The notes under the pieces are model-generated. The model did no database searches. It worked only from the letters and a program-made list of their open reading frames with translations, and was not told the DNA's origin. 64,000 nt of DNA from Isoetes taiwanensis (lineage: Eukaryota > Streptophyta > Lycopodiopsida > Isoetales > Isoetaceae), in contig JAJEKV010000063.1 in NCBI GenBank assembly GCA_021234155.1, positions 1,152,947 to 1,216,946 of the forward strand, given 5' to 3'. Shown in pieces: positions 10,004-21,276 of the stretch (position 1 is its first letter; each line of letters begins with the position of its first letter). The position numbers and the translations under genes are program-made.

Positions 10004-10813
10004 TTCATAACGGTAGTCCGGCGGATCTTGTTCTGCTGCGAGCAGAGCAAACCAAAGCAGAGAAGACTTAGCGGCGCCGCTTCAAAAATATCAGAGAGTA
10101 AAGTAGCCAAAAAACCCAGTAATTTCAAGCAACCATGTATTACAGAAGTGCAACTGCTTGTTTGTACAGATTTTTTGGATTGAGTTTCTGTTAAGTGCAC
10201 CAACGAAGGGGACCCTACCTTATTGCTATTTCGAGCCTGAGCGGTAACAAACATGTCCGGGAGCGGGTCTTTGAGGGTGCAGAATGCTGCGAGCAATCTC
10301 AGTTCCCTACAATATAACATAACATGGCTAACTTCCATTGCAAGGACGGAACGAACCACCCGGTTTCCATGTACAGAAAAGGGAAGATTTGACCAGATTA
10401 AATATATAGAACAGAAAAGCGTGGAACATAGACACGGATGATCGAAGTATCGTCGTTGATGAATTTGGCATACTAGTCGAAATTGATTGGCAGGTGCTGA
10501 GGGAAAGTTCATGGAAAGAGTTTGTGAACCGGAATTGACTGCAGGTGTAAAAATAAAAGCCCGGAAGGAGTGAGTTTTGGTGCCGACTTGGTGTGTCGAC
10601 TTGCTGAAGAAGATTTGGCATTGAAGCTGAAATCCGTGCAGCGCTGGAGATGCCTTGTTGTTGATTGAACAGAGAAGCTGATCAGCATTTTTTTGAAGCG
10701 GTCTGAGGAAAGGGATTTCTGTTTCAAGTTGATGAACCTTTTGTTAAGAAAAGATTAGCAGGTTCAAGCAGGTACTTAACAAAAAAGTAGACAACACAAG
10801 TGTGAGAAGCATC
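10004..10813 (+). promoter_or_regulatory. Probable 5' flank of the glycoprotein-like gene
   Basis: About 800 bp upstream of the signal-peptide start at 10814. It contains no convincing coding region; a 183-codon minus-strand frame (9961-10512) shows no domain. Part is presumably promoter and 5' UTR. No definite core element was assigned. Confidence 0.3.
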
Positions 10814-12476
10814 ATGGGGAGGTTTGGGTTGCTTCTAATTCTGGTTGCGCTGTTTATTCAAGGAATCAAAGCTGCTTCTGTGAATGTGAATGAAGGAAAA
10901 TTGTCAGAAGTAGATCAGTTGGAGGCACTGGCCAGCATAGCTGGACAGAGCTATGGAGATGCTCTGTTGGAGATGTTGAATGGAACAGATGGGTACTGGC
11001 ACCCCATGGCATTCTGGAGGTTTCTGATACTGGGTGCTCCTCCCAACAAGGAGAGCTTTGATCTTACCAAAGAAAATAATTTACTCAGAAATGTGTCTAA
11101 AATGGGAGGATCGTCTGCCACTAAGAAATCAGCAGTGGCACTGTACAAAAACACTCAAGATGTGAAGGAGGTTGGAACTGTTAATATAACAGCTTGGTCT
11201 TTAGTCTATTCTTGCTTTTCTGACACAACCGACACAAGCCAATGCGCTGCCTTAGTTCCTGTCTTCATTCTACATAGTCAATATAACAAATCAAAGCCTG
11301 AGTATGTTAATCTATATAGAGGACTCTTTACTGGTTCTAATTCTACATACTTTGCCACTGCTGTCTCTGCAGACCTTGCCAAACTTCAAGACTACAATGA
11401 TACCAAAGGTGTGATAACATTTCAAATGCCTGAGAATTCAGAAAAGTGCACATTAAGTTCCATTCAAGCTGCAAGAAGTGTGCTTGGTGCATCCTATGGC
11501 CTTCCAGGTTTTGTGTGCTACAATGCATCAAGCCTAACAAACATGCATCTAATGAACATGCACTTGACAGTAACACCACATATGATGGTTCACTTGGATG
11601 GTCTAAGGTGCCAATTGAAGACTGCTCTGGTGCTCCGTTCCTCTACGGATACTATAGTTCTGGTGATTATTATATTATGGCTTGTGCGAAAAATTCTAGT
11701 GGTAGCTTCAATTGTGTTACAATTAGAAGCAAGGACATTGACAAGCAGTGCAACTACAAGGAAACTATTGATGCAATGTATGAGAAGGTTATGAAGAAGT
11801 CTACTAGCAGCACTTGTGGGGTTAAAAATATAAGTGTGATTGAAGGTGTTTCTGGGTACATAACTGTGACCAGTGGATGGGAGACCAGTGATGGCAAAGA
11901 CAAAAAGGAGTTTGAATTGGGGCAGCCAACAGGCGAATTCTGCTACATACCAATAGGAACTACTCAAGCATCTGAGCCCAGAAGTTGCTCAGATACAAAC
12001 TCCAAAACATCAGCAAGATGCGACCCAACATATTTTTCAAGAGATATGCTAGAGGCAATGCTTAATGACACAGCAGACAATTTTTTGTCAGGTCATGTGG
12101 CGCAAGCCAACATAAAAAAGGGGCCATATGGCAGCAGGCTTGATGCGGCAGCTTTGGCCGTAGCCACATTCATGGGGCTGGTTGGTATGGTCGGACCATT
12201 GACACAGGCTGAGCTCGAGCTGGTTAAGGTGTTCAGCACAAGGTTCAGTTACTCAGGCGGAACAGAGCGAAACCCTATAACAGCACGCACTAAAATTTTT
12301 GTGTCTATGCACGCTGAATGTTTTTATAGGGTGTGCTGCTTATAGCCCTATTATTGCTGCCATGCATAGCCAGTATGAAAAGCGTGAGCAGTTCCATACC
12401 TGGGCAATCTCGGTCACGTCTACATGGTAAATCTGGCGGTGCCCTAAATCAGGCTGCACAGCTGGCTGTTGACTGA
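10814..12476 (+). pseudogene. Secreted or type I membrane glycoprotein-like gene, two frameshifts
   Basis: I do not recognise the family. ATG at 10814 opens a clear signal peptide (GRFGLLLILVALFIQGIKA). The ectodomain is rich in N-glycosylation sequons (NGT, NVS, NIT, NKS, NST, NDT, NAS, NTT, NSS, NIS, NDT) and has scattered cysteines. The frame shifts at about 11545, shortly after VCYNASSLTN, continues to about 12330 (SGAPFLYGYYSSGDYYIMAC; CDPTYFSRDMLEAMLNDTAD), and shifts again where a hydrophobic segment VLLIALLLLPCIAS and a short basic tail end at 12476. The three pieces would total about 550 residues: signal, ectodomain, membrane anchor. Both shifts go the same way by one base. It may be a recent pseudogene, or the assembly may have two single-base errors; codon content is otherwise well preserved. 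Placement at the cell surface is inference. Confidence 0.6.
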
Positions 12477-12978
12477 AATCACATGGGGTTCAAACGGGAG
12501 TCTGCAGCAGCGGTTATTGGGGCAGCAGCGCAGGGTTTTTGGGCATCAGCGCAGGGTTTTTGGGCAGCACCTGCTGGTTTCGATTGCCTCCAGAACAGAA
12601 TCCAGAATCAGTCCCGACTGCCTAAAGGTATTTGGGAGACTAAATTATGAAAATTCGTTTCATGTCCACTTCTCATGACTGTACTGTACTCTGTAGATGT
12701 TAGAATCTAGTCCAATTTCATTTCTTTCTTCATGTTTCTTATTTCTTATTATTCTTCGTAGGATTTGTACAGACCTGAAAGCAGATGGATAATTATGAGC
12801 TGGATTTATCAAGTGATGAAGAACTTGATTGTGAGGACCTGAACAGTGGATTGGAGGAACTTGTTGACTTGTTGACTTTTTTATGAAACCCACAACTCCA
12901 TAGAAAACCACAACTCAATATAAAAACCACAATTCCAGCTAAGACCACAACATGATCATGAGCAAAACTTATCAAAAC
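12477..12978 (+). other. Gene-poor gap with 21-bp repeat and possible relic
   Basis: A 21-bp unit with core CAGCGCAGGGTTTTTGGGCA is repeated at about 12522-12566. At 12786 an ATG starts a 33-codon acidic frame (MDNYELDLSSDEELD) just after a splice-acceptor-like site (cttcgtag). Such acidic starts are seen in some PIF/Harbinger transposases, but nothing else of a transposase follows. Confidence 0.35.
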
Positions 12979-14097
12979 TTACTGTTCAAAAAGATCACTC
13001 AAAGATGAAGATCCAAAGAACATGGTATCTGAATTGGATGAAGGAGTGTTGCTAGGCAACTCAGAACCTGTACTGCGACCACGAAGTTGAATTTGAAGCT
13101 GCATCTTTAATTGAGAGAGCTGCAACTGGAGATCCTCCTTGCGTCTCATGGCTTCTTCCCGTCTAGCCTCAGATTCTTTACGTGCCTCTGCTCTTCTTTC
13201 CTCCGCCTCCTTTCTCTGGGCTAGTTCCATCAGCTTCAGGTCCTTATGAACATTAGTCACATCTTTCATGGCCTGAGCTAAAATGGTAGCTGCAGCTTTG
13301 GCACCCTCCTCGTTCCGTCTGGCCTTCGTCTTCTTCCCACGAAGGCTAGATCCAGATTTCTTGCGCTCCTGTGGAGCCTGCTTTGCTGGAGGGGAATCAA
13401 CCTCGATACCCGGTTCTTGCTCATCATTCTCATCACTGTCATCTAAATAAACAGGAGCTGATTTGGATGTTTCTGGTGGTTTCATCACAACGTACTCGGA
13501 AACTGGGGCCTGAGAACTGGCGACTGAAGTAGGATTGCAAAACTTCTTGGTTTTCAAATTACCCTTCGAAGCATTCAAACTTGCAGCTGTCTGCTTTCGC
13601 TTCGTCCCACTTCTAAACCCAGTATCCGTTGATCCACCTGGGAGACCAACCACCTTTGAGGATTCCCCAAGAACTGCATCGAATTGGTCAAAAAATTCCC
13701 ACTCACTGGGAGTGGATCCAGTTCTAGACTCTCTGTCCTTCTCCTTCTTGTACTTCTTAACCAAACACTCTACCTTATTCTTGACTTGTTTGCCAGTATA
13801 AACAGTGCCCAGAGACTCATTGATACGTAATGCGATTGCTGCATAGTCCTTGATTCTAAAATTGCCCAATTGGAGCTTATTAACTTTCACATCACAATAC
13901 TGCTCCACCAGCATTTCAACTGCAGCATCACGCCATAGGTCCCTCTTCTTGCTGGCATTTGGCTGGCTAATATCCTCTTCGTCATCCCCATCTCCTTCGT
14001 CAGATGCGGGATCTTCAGATACAGGTAATTGGGTGGAAGGAACAAACTCCATTGCATCTTCTTCATACAGGTCTGATGGAATGCTATTCAAATCCAT
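12979..14097 (-). CDS. Trihelix/MADF-type Myb-SANT-like DNA-binding protein
   Basis: Intronless frame of 372 codons. I chose the ATG at 14097 (MDLNSIPSDLYEED); the frame is open slightly further but only with a non-ATG start. Order: acidic N terminus (about 1-50, with GDGDDEEDI); a Myb/SANT-like trihelix domain (about 50-150) from RDLWRDAAVEMLVEQYCD through KQVKNKVECLVKKYKKEK to SEWEFFDQFDAVLG; a basic, Ser-rich middle with likely nuclear signals (KKTKARR); a Lys/Arg/Glu coil (about 270-340, REEAMRRKEDLQLQLSQLKM); and a Ser-rich tail. The W...F/W...FF pattern and the ILG-like end match ASIL-like trihelix factors and also the Myb-like partner proteins of Harbinger elements. It is likely nuclear and DNA binding. 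It faces the glycoprotein-like gene tail to tail. Confidence 0.75.
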   Translation of the reverse strand: MDLNSIPSDLYEEDAMEFVPSTQLPVSEDPASDEGDGDDEEDISQPNASKKRDLWRDAAVEMLVEQYCDVKVNKLQLGNFRIKDYAAIALRINESLGTVYTGKQVKNKVECLVKKYKKEKDRESRTGSTPSEWEFFDQFDAVLGESSKVVGLPGGSTDTGFRSGTKRKQTAASLNASKGNLKTKKFCNPTSVASSQAPVSEYVVMKPPETSKSAPVYLDDSDENDEQEPGIEVDSPPAKQAPQERKKSGSSLRGKKTKARRNEEGAKAAATILAQAMKDVTNVHKDLKLMELAQRKEAEERRAEARKESEARREEAMRRKEDLQLQLSQLKMQLQIQLRGRSTGSELPSNTPSSNSDTMFFGSSSLSDLFEQ

Positions 14098-14426
14098 GGA
14101 TTGCAAAGAGATAGAAAAGTGGAGGAAAAAGAATTACAGGATAGCAGAAGAAGCTTTGTGGATCGATGGACGCTTTGTGGATCTGATTTATGTGGTATTT
14201 GATGTATTAGATTAGCAGCCGAATCTGCTCTTCATGTGAATGCACCCAACAATTTGTTGGACAATTCGAAAGCGACCACGAGGGGCGCCGGGCCATAAAC
14301 AAAGAATACCGAAGCCGCGTATGGCCACCTGTGGAACGGTGGCCGCGGCTGTTTGAGTCGGCAGCCACTGCTTTGAGGTTTCCCGCGCTGCCAAAAAGCG
14401 CGTCCATGTGACTACACCTTGAGACC

Positions 14427-14640
14427 GTGAATAGCTATGGTACCAAGCTGCTGCTCCTCACCTTTGTTGAAGGGAGCTCCACTTACTTCAGTCTTCTTAT
14501 TTGGAGCTTCTATATTTTGGCTTGTGTTCTTGCCCTTATCATCACTGCCTTTGTCACATGCTCACATGCTCGAGCCCACATCCTGGTCACTCCCATTGAG
14601 GATGCCACCCCCAAAATAGAATAGAATAGAATAGAATATA
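14427..14640 (+). mobile_element. Possible LINE 3' end with (ATAGA)n tail
   Basis: An (ATAGA)n microsatellite (about 14616-14638) ends a short stretch with an open frame whose end reads AHILVTPIEDATPKIE. The same (ATAGA)n array adjoins a LINE 3' stem-loop at 55921. This suggests the 3' end of a plus-strand LINE, but no stem-loop like that at 20458 or 56007 was found here. Confidence 0.35.
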
Positions 14641-15900
14641 ATTTTATCAGCCACTTGGCTTTTCATGTTGTACATTGTATTGGCCTTCACTTAAACTAAG
14701 ACTACTCTTATGAAGGGTATCTTTTATAGTTGAAATTATCTTATGGCATCTCGGTTCCAGTTATGGTTGTTCATTTGGTTCTCCAATTTTAGCACCTTCG
14801 ATGGTTTCGACCCCCTAATTCTACCTAAGGACCATGCAACCATTTCTAACGTCCATAATACAAGTAAATCCACCAACATTCAACAACAAACATATTAGGT
14901 AGCACAACCCATCCAATGGCCAGCTTAACCTATTTCAGCATGTTTGTTACAGTGCAATGATAATAATCGATTTCATCTAGGCCAGTCCGCTCTCCCTCCT
15001 CCTCTTCTTCTTTAGCAAGTTTTCCCTATAAGCGATCAAGACTTCCTTGTAATAGCCTATCCATGTAGTAAGTCAGGTCAGCTAAATCTATTCTAAACCA
15101 TTACATCTCCATAAGTTGACATCCACGACAAAGATATTTAGAACACAAGGAAATTCCTGTCAGGCTCTTGCTTGCTTCATCGCACTCCTTTACTAGGTTT
15201 TGCTTCTTCAGCAACCATGGTCTTGTAGTGCTTATGGCGTTATGAGCAAATATCAATTAATAACTCTTTGTGTACTACTCTCTGCTTATGTGGTAAAAAG
15301 ATAACATGCTTCATAACACCACTCAATTTGGGTTCTGTGACATTTGATAAATTTTAAGTGAGGAGATTTTGATCATTTTTATTACTCAAGGTTATCATAC
15401 TAGAATGAGCGCCGCATTTCTGGGCCATGGTCGTCATTGAATCATTGGCTTAATGACGATATCCCGTGCCCCCATCCCATGAAGACCCATTATTTCCATG
15501 AATCATAAACCATAGGGCCATTCTGCCATATTTCTTACCTTCGGCAGTGTACGGCTAGGTGTCGTGTTAGAACCCACTCTGTTTTTTGGAATTTGAAAAT
15601 AACGTAGCAGAATAATTGCATGACCTTGAGAGTTTTTTTATTAGAATGATGAGCGCCATGGTGGAGCCAATGATTCCTGGATTTTAGGTTCTTCAAGCAG
15701 AGTTCTTCAAAGTATAAGCAGGTTTGATGCAAGGTTGCAGCATTTAGTATAATCATACTCATCTTCTTGGTGGTTGTCTACTCTGTTGGTTGATGTGCCT
15801 TCCGGAACGCAAGAAGAGATAAGTACTACTAAATTGGTCGTTTATCTACTTCAAAGATTCTGCTTTGATTAGTTTTGAACTCAAAACTTCCTACTTAGTC
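14640..15900 (+). other. Gene-free stretch
   Basis: About 1.3 kb without a supportable gene, repeat or transposon terminus. A 75-codon minus-strand frame at 15535-15762 has no recognisable motif. Confidence 0.35.
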
Positions 15901-15920
15901 ATTGTTTTATCTAGATTTCA

Positions 15921-18900
15921 TATAATAATAATAATATATTAATCACGCCATTAAAGACCCTCAGGTCCAACTGGCGACAAAGTACATCGAGAGTTTTATT
16001 TATGAACTATTCAAAGGCACCACTTGCCTCAAGGGTGCTCATGTTGTCATATAATTCCATAATTTCTGCTCTTTCTTTCCACACCATCTTGATGTATGAG
16101 CTGAGTTTATTGTATGGGACATTCCAGAGATCTTTCAAGCTTGTGCAGTCTATATCAAAATTGGTTCTAATGCTCTCATATGCTGGGCATTCTAAGAAAG
16201 TGTGCGGTTCAGTTTCTATCTTAGGATCCAGGCAACTGGGACAGTACCTTTGATGTCGTGGTGTGCCATACCAACGACCCGTTTCCACATGCAAATGATG
16301 AGAAGAAGTGCGTAGCTGAGAGATCATAACTCGACTGCGTCTACTAATGTTAGATGTCAAATATGGCTGCTCCACATAAGTAGACAGGTCACATATTTCA
16401 GCCCTATAAAATTGTTGTTTCACACTAGTATCCGCCCACAACAAGTTCAATACACCCCTGTGACTTTTTCCCTTACCTCTTTCAATTTTCTTGAAGAAGG
16501 CCATGACGGGCCGCTAAGATGCCAACTTTCAGCCCGCTTGCATACTTGGTAGTACCACCCTTTGCTCTCAGAGCATAAGATAGCTTATTGTGGAGGCGGT
16601 CTTTTGAGAAGCTCTTCACACGATTGATATATGTGATTGTACAACAAAGGGCTTCAATCTCTAAAGGAAGCAATCCCGCTTCTGCTAGCATAATACAGTA
16701 AGGCGTTTGAGACTTTACTCCAAGTTCTTCCATCAAATATCTCTTCTGCACTTTTTCAATGGATGCCCAGCTTTGCTTGGATAGCCCAGGTCCCCATACT
16801 GGGCACCCGTATAGGACTACGGGTTTCACCATTACAGCATAAAGAAGTCTCCTAGTTTCCCAATGCCACAAATTATTAGTACGACATGAATGAAACATGC
16901 TATATAATGCTCTAAGCCCCCTGGGAAGCAGCTTTGAGGCAGCCTTCTTCCAATTGTAATTGTCTGAGACCTCAATACCTAAATATTTGTAATCAGATAC
17001 TTGTTCAATAGCTGTCCCTCCTACCAAAAAGCTGAATTTTTCTCGTGTGCCCAAGACCATTATTTTGGATTTTGAAGCGTTGATGGTCATTCCTTTATGA
17101 GTACAAAACTCATGTAAAACATCTAGGTGTCTTTGGAGTCCCTCAGCTGTCTTAGAAATCAGCACTATATCATCTGCAAATAGGAGGACTTGGATCAGGT
17201 AGCATCCCAACTGAGCGCCAACTCCCCCCAATCTAGCAAGCCAGTTCTCTACCTCATCAATGTATAATCCAAATAATGTTGGCGAGCAGGGACAGCCCTG
17301 CTTCACTCCAATTGTGCTTAAGATCTTCTCTTCTCCCTCAAAGGGAAAGGAAAGTTCTATCAGGACTTGCCTATATAGACATGCTCTTGCTTGTCCGAGG
17401 TTCTAGGGAACTTCTATAATTTCGAAGTCGGCTTCTAAATCGCCTCTGTCTACTGTCAAATGCTTTAGCAAGATCAATAAAAGCCATGAACCTCCGGTTG
17501 CCAAAGCCCTTTGCACCTTCAAATTTATGACACGCAGGGACACTAGGTGGTCAAGTGTTGAGTGTCCACGTCTGAAGCCAGCTTGACCATAAGCCCGCAC
17601 ATCATTTACATCAGCCCACTCTGAAATCTTTTTTTCAAGCATTGCTGCGAATATTTTTGAAAAAATAGAACTAATCAAGATAGTTCTATAATTGCGTATG
17701 TCATCTTTGTCGCCGGCTTTAAAGATTGGAATTACTCTGCTCAAGTACCAATCTGCAGGAAATTCTCCATTTATTAGAGAATTATTGCATAGGTCCAATA
17801 GTCTTTCATGTGTTGCATCACCCCCGTTTAATGAGCTCGATGAGAGACACGTAACATCAAAAGCCTTGCCATTACGGAGTCCACTGTAATGCTTGCTTAA
17901 GATCGGATATAGAAAATAGTGATGCAGAGCTTTTGGGATCTAATGTCATGTTAGCGCAATCTGGGACATGATATAATTCCGAAATCCAGCCCAATAAGTC
18001 TTTTCTTGTGATGTTTCCGACCTCTGCCACCTTTGCAAGACGCTTCCAAAATAACCTTGGATAGATCGCAATCACGGACTCTGTTTTTTGGTGGTGTACA
18101 CGTAGCCAATCCCGTTTCTTCCGTTTGACTAGCTTTTTATAGTGTTTCATTGCCCCTTCCTTGTCTTGCGCATTTTTCAAAGCAGATTTAGCCTGTGTGC
18201 ATTCCTTGTCATACCATTTTTTATTAATATAGCCTGTTTAAATGGTTTGGTATGTCCAAATACTTGACTTGCTGACTGTAGAAGGACTTCTTTCAGTTTC
18301 TCATATCCATCCATCAGGTGGCCAACTTGCATTTTCAATAGTTTTTTCAACTGTCATTTCATATGTCTCTGCCAATGCATAATCTACCTTTAGTTTTTGC
18401 TTGAAGTTACAGTCTCTGTGAAGGCAGTTTACGTGCATATTCAATCCGAGTGCCAGAGGAGAATGATCTGAGTCACAACACATCCCTTGAACCTCAAAGT
18501 CTTTGATATAATGCAAGTGTTCTAGGCTTCCAAGCAAGAGGTCTACTGTGCTGCTACCGTTTGGCTGGAAGCAAGTGTATCCACAAGACTTTGGAAAAGT
18601 TTGAATGCCATTGTATACAATCAGGTCCAGCGATTCACACAAGGAGATCACATGGTTTCCCATCAAATTTGATCTTAGATCAAGGGTTTGCCGAGGCCAA
18701 GCATATGCAGGATCTGAATGTTCTAGCAGCCATAGGTCATTTCCTTCGCCACTCAACAAAGATGCCTGTCTATTCCCCAATCTTCCATTGAGGTCTCCAA
18801 TCACAAATGCTGGCCCTTTTGTCTTGAAAACAGCAAGGTCTGACGCAAGAGCACAGAATGGATCATTGGCATCCAATCCTGGATGACTATAAATGCGTGA

Positions 18901-20087
18901 TGGGTAGGGATCTAACGGGGCAAAATAGGCAATGGCAATGTAAATTTTCCCACGTAAGCATATCCAAATATATTGGTTTCTTGAGCATTTCTTTACTCTT
19001 TGCCACATTATGCAAAATGTCTTTTTTTCACAAAGCATGCTATGCCACCCAGCCTCGTTGACTACCATTCAATAAGTTCGGTGATTCAAGCAAAATAAAG
19101 TTTGGGATATCAATCAAGCGATTGGCTTCATGTTCCCATGTTTACGTGAAAGTAAGTACATCAAATTGTTTAAAGAAGTCAATGTTCCGAAGTACCTTGG
19201 ACTCATTGAAGCCGTGAAGGTTCAAGCCCGACAGTCGAGGGTCCGGTCTCCCTATTTCATATTTTCGTACCACCACTTTGTTGCACGCAACATATGCAAA
19301 TTCCCTTCTAATCGTAACTTCTTCACTTCATCCAAGAGTTTCTTTCTTTCATGTTCTTCTTTGGATGGTGAGGTCATCATTCAACCATATCCTATGTCCT
19401 TTGAGATGAGCCCTATCTTTGCATGACCCGTTCTCGAGCCTCAATGTTTGTAAATCGACCAAAATTGGGCGGTGTTTCCCCCTGCCTCTTGCGTCCAAGT
19501 CTTCAAGGGACTTCATATTAGGATAAGCCGGATGCATAGTTGAGGTAAAGAAGTCACTAATTGTGTCTAGTGTGTTCTCTACTTCTTGCTCATTCAGTCC
19601 AGAAATTATAATATTCATAGCCCTGGATGCTCTGTCTTCTTGTTGGCATGTGTCTTTGGTCAAGCATCGATGAGACTTGGTGTTCAATTTTGTATGTAAT
19701 CTTGTTATGCGCAATTTGTTCATGTTGAAGAGAAGAGGGTCGATCATAGCCCTCATCATTTGGCTGAAATTCCTCAATCAGGTCTCTGATGTTTTTCTGG
19801 CCTTCTTTGTTCTCAAGTATCAATTGCTTGAGTTCACGGAATTGCATGAGGCATGATTCCTTAAGCTCCTGATGGGTTTGCAACATCAAATCACCTGTTC
19901 TTTTAAGGTCACCGAAGGTAGCTAACATGCATGTTTTCAGATCCTTGTTCTCTTCCTGCAAATTTTTGATAGTTTGATTCGACATTTTCACTTCATCTCT
20001 AAGGTCTTTTATCATCTGCAGGAGGTCAGCGATGGATTCTTCCTCTGGATCTCCCTTGCTGGGAGATCCCCCCTTCCGTTTGCCCAT
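15921..20087 (-). mobile_element. Degenerate LINE, nearly full length
   Basis: Read on the minus strand: an ORF1 coiled coil starts at 20087 (GKRKGGSPSKGDPEEE, then long Leu/Glu/Lys heptads); an apurinic-type endonuclease at 19068-18301 (FVIGDLNGRLG, SSTVDLLLGS, CDSDHSPLALG); reverse transcriptase pieces at 17798-17403 (YGQAGFRRGHSTLDHLVSL) and 17306-16482 (KQGCPCSPTLFGLY, LLFADDIVLIS); and a C-terminal zinc-like segment (CPSCLDPKIETEPHTFLECP, about 16250). Frames are broken many times, so it is dead. The 3' end has a stem-loop (15946-15976) and an AAT-rich microsatellite (15921-15937) instead of poly(A). This suits a non-L1 plant LINE lineage. Confidence 0.9.
15946..15976 (-). other. LINE 3' stem-loop
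   Basis: Outer arms CGCCA and TGGCG and inner arms GACC and GGTC form a nested hairpin just before the (ATA)n tail of the minus-strand LINE. In stem-loop-recognising LINEs such an element is bound by the reverse transcriptase; that role here is inference. Confidence 0.6.
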
Positions 20088-20394
20088 CTCGGGCACTCCC
20101 AAGGACGGGAGCCCAAGCGGTTTAGAAGCGGCTAGACCTAAGCGGCTCGATAATATATAACAAAGAAGAACTTGGACCAGATTTCAAATTGCATATATTA
20201 CCCACTTCTTCATGATCAAATAAGACACATTGATTATTGAAGTTGGAAATATTTACTATCCTGATTATTGGAATTGGAAATGTTTACACATTGATTATTG
20301 GAATTGGAAATGCCTTAAGATTGTATTCAAAATTATGTAAACTACATAAAGCAGTTCGATTGTTCTCAACTTGAATGACAATACACTAGAAGGT

Positions 20395-20801
20395 TTTTGA
20401 GCATCCATGAAGACCCAACAGCCTATAAGACTCAATATAAAGAGTGCAGCAGAGTTATTACTGCCTGGATTAAAAAACCCCCGCCCCGAAGGGTTTTTGG
20501 CAGAAAAACCATGGCAGCAATAAAAATACTGTGAAATTGTACACATGAGATGCATGTCAGGTGAGTGAAGCTAGACATAGCTGATCCCGCATGTCCATAA
20601 TCTCCTGGAGGTATGATGCCAGTATCCGTACTGAGTCGTGTCCAATATCATATGTAAGGACAGATTGGACCTGATTAGCTCAGTATTCCGGATCTGATCA
20701 TACGCTGGGCAGCTCTGAAGGGTATGGCATTCATCCTCAATGGCTGTGAATAAATATGTTTTTAAAAATATGTTTGCACGATGTTCTTTCTGTAATTTCA
20801 A
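20395..20801 (-). mobile_element. 3' end of a second LINE, with structured tail
   Basis: Minus-strand coding ends with the LINE C-terminal signature IEDECHTLQSCPAYDQIRN (about 20745-20690), then a 3' UTR. The UTR contains a nested stem-loop: TTACTGCC (20458-20465) with GGCAGCAA (20513-20520), and AAAAACCC (20473-20480) with GGGTTTTT (20491-20498). The same structure, at about 75% identity, is at 56007-56069. The upstream part is cut off at about 20745, where a plus-strand LINE begins. Confidence 0.75.
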
Positions 20802-20906
20802 TATTTTAAGGTTTACATGGGATGCTCGTATGGTTAATCATTCCATGAGAGATTTCTATGCAAACATCAAAGCTTCTAAACTCTGGATTAAGGGATGGTC
20901 CAAAAA

Positions 20907-21276
20907 TGTAACGAGCCCATGGTAGACTGCTCGAGTATTCGAACCTTGAATGTGCCTGTGGGGCGTTCCCGAGACACCGGCATAAATGGGTAGAAGCGAC
21001 TACTCATAAATGTCTAGACGGTTTTGCCCAGTTGGTTAAGGGCATGTCGGTTAGGAACGTTACAGTTGGTATCAGAGCAGGTCTCGAGTTCGAGTCTCCA
21101 TGGGTGCCTATATGCATGGGTAATTTGCAAAGACTTAGTAATCATTGTGTCATGATATAGACTTGGATGCTCGAGGACGAGCATAACACCTGCATAAATG
21201 GGTAGAAGCGACTACTCATAAATGTCTAGACGGTTTTGCCCAGTTGGTTAAGGGCACGTCGGTTAGGAACGTTACA
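20907..21276 (+). mobile_element. LTR retrotransposon remnant with PBS and target duplication
   Basis: A 158-bp LTR (20907-21064) begins TGTAACG and ends CGTTACA. Two bases later stands TGGTATCAGAGC (21067-21078), complementary to the 3' end of initiator tRNA-Met, the usual primer site. Then come 107 bp of interior, ending with CTCGAGGACGAGCAT as found upstream of plant gypsy 3' LTRs. A partial 3' LTR (21186-21276) matches the last 91 bp of the first with two differences. AAAAA flanks both sides (20902-20906, 21277-21281). All coding sequence and the first 67 bp of the 3' LTR have been lost. Confidence 0.85.

Noticed and set aside
9456-10512. Minus-strand frames of 176 and 183 codons
   Set aside because: The first translates tandem duplications; the second has no domain and overlaps the repeats and the probable 5' flank of the plus-strand gene.
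21040-21085. tRNA gene or SINE suggested by GGTTAAGGGC and GTTCGAGTC
   Set aside because: These lie in the LTR end and just after the primer site of the LTR remnant; inverted LTR ends and PBS explain the sequence better.
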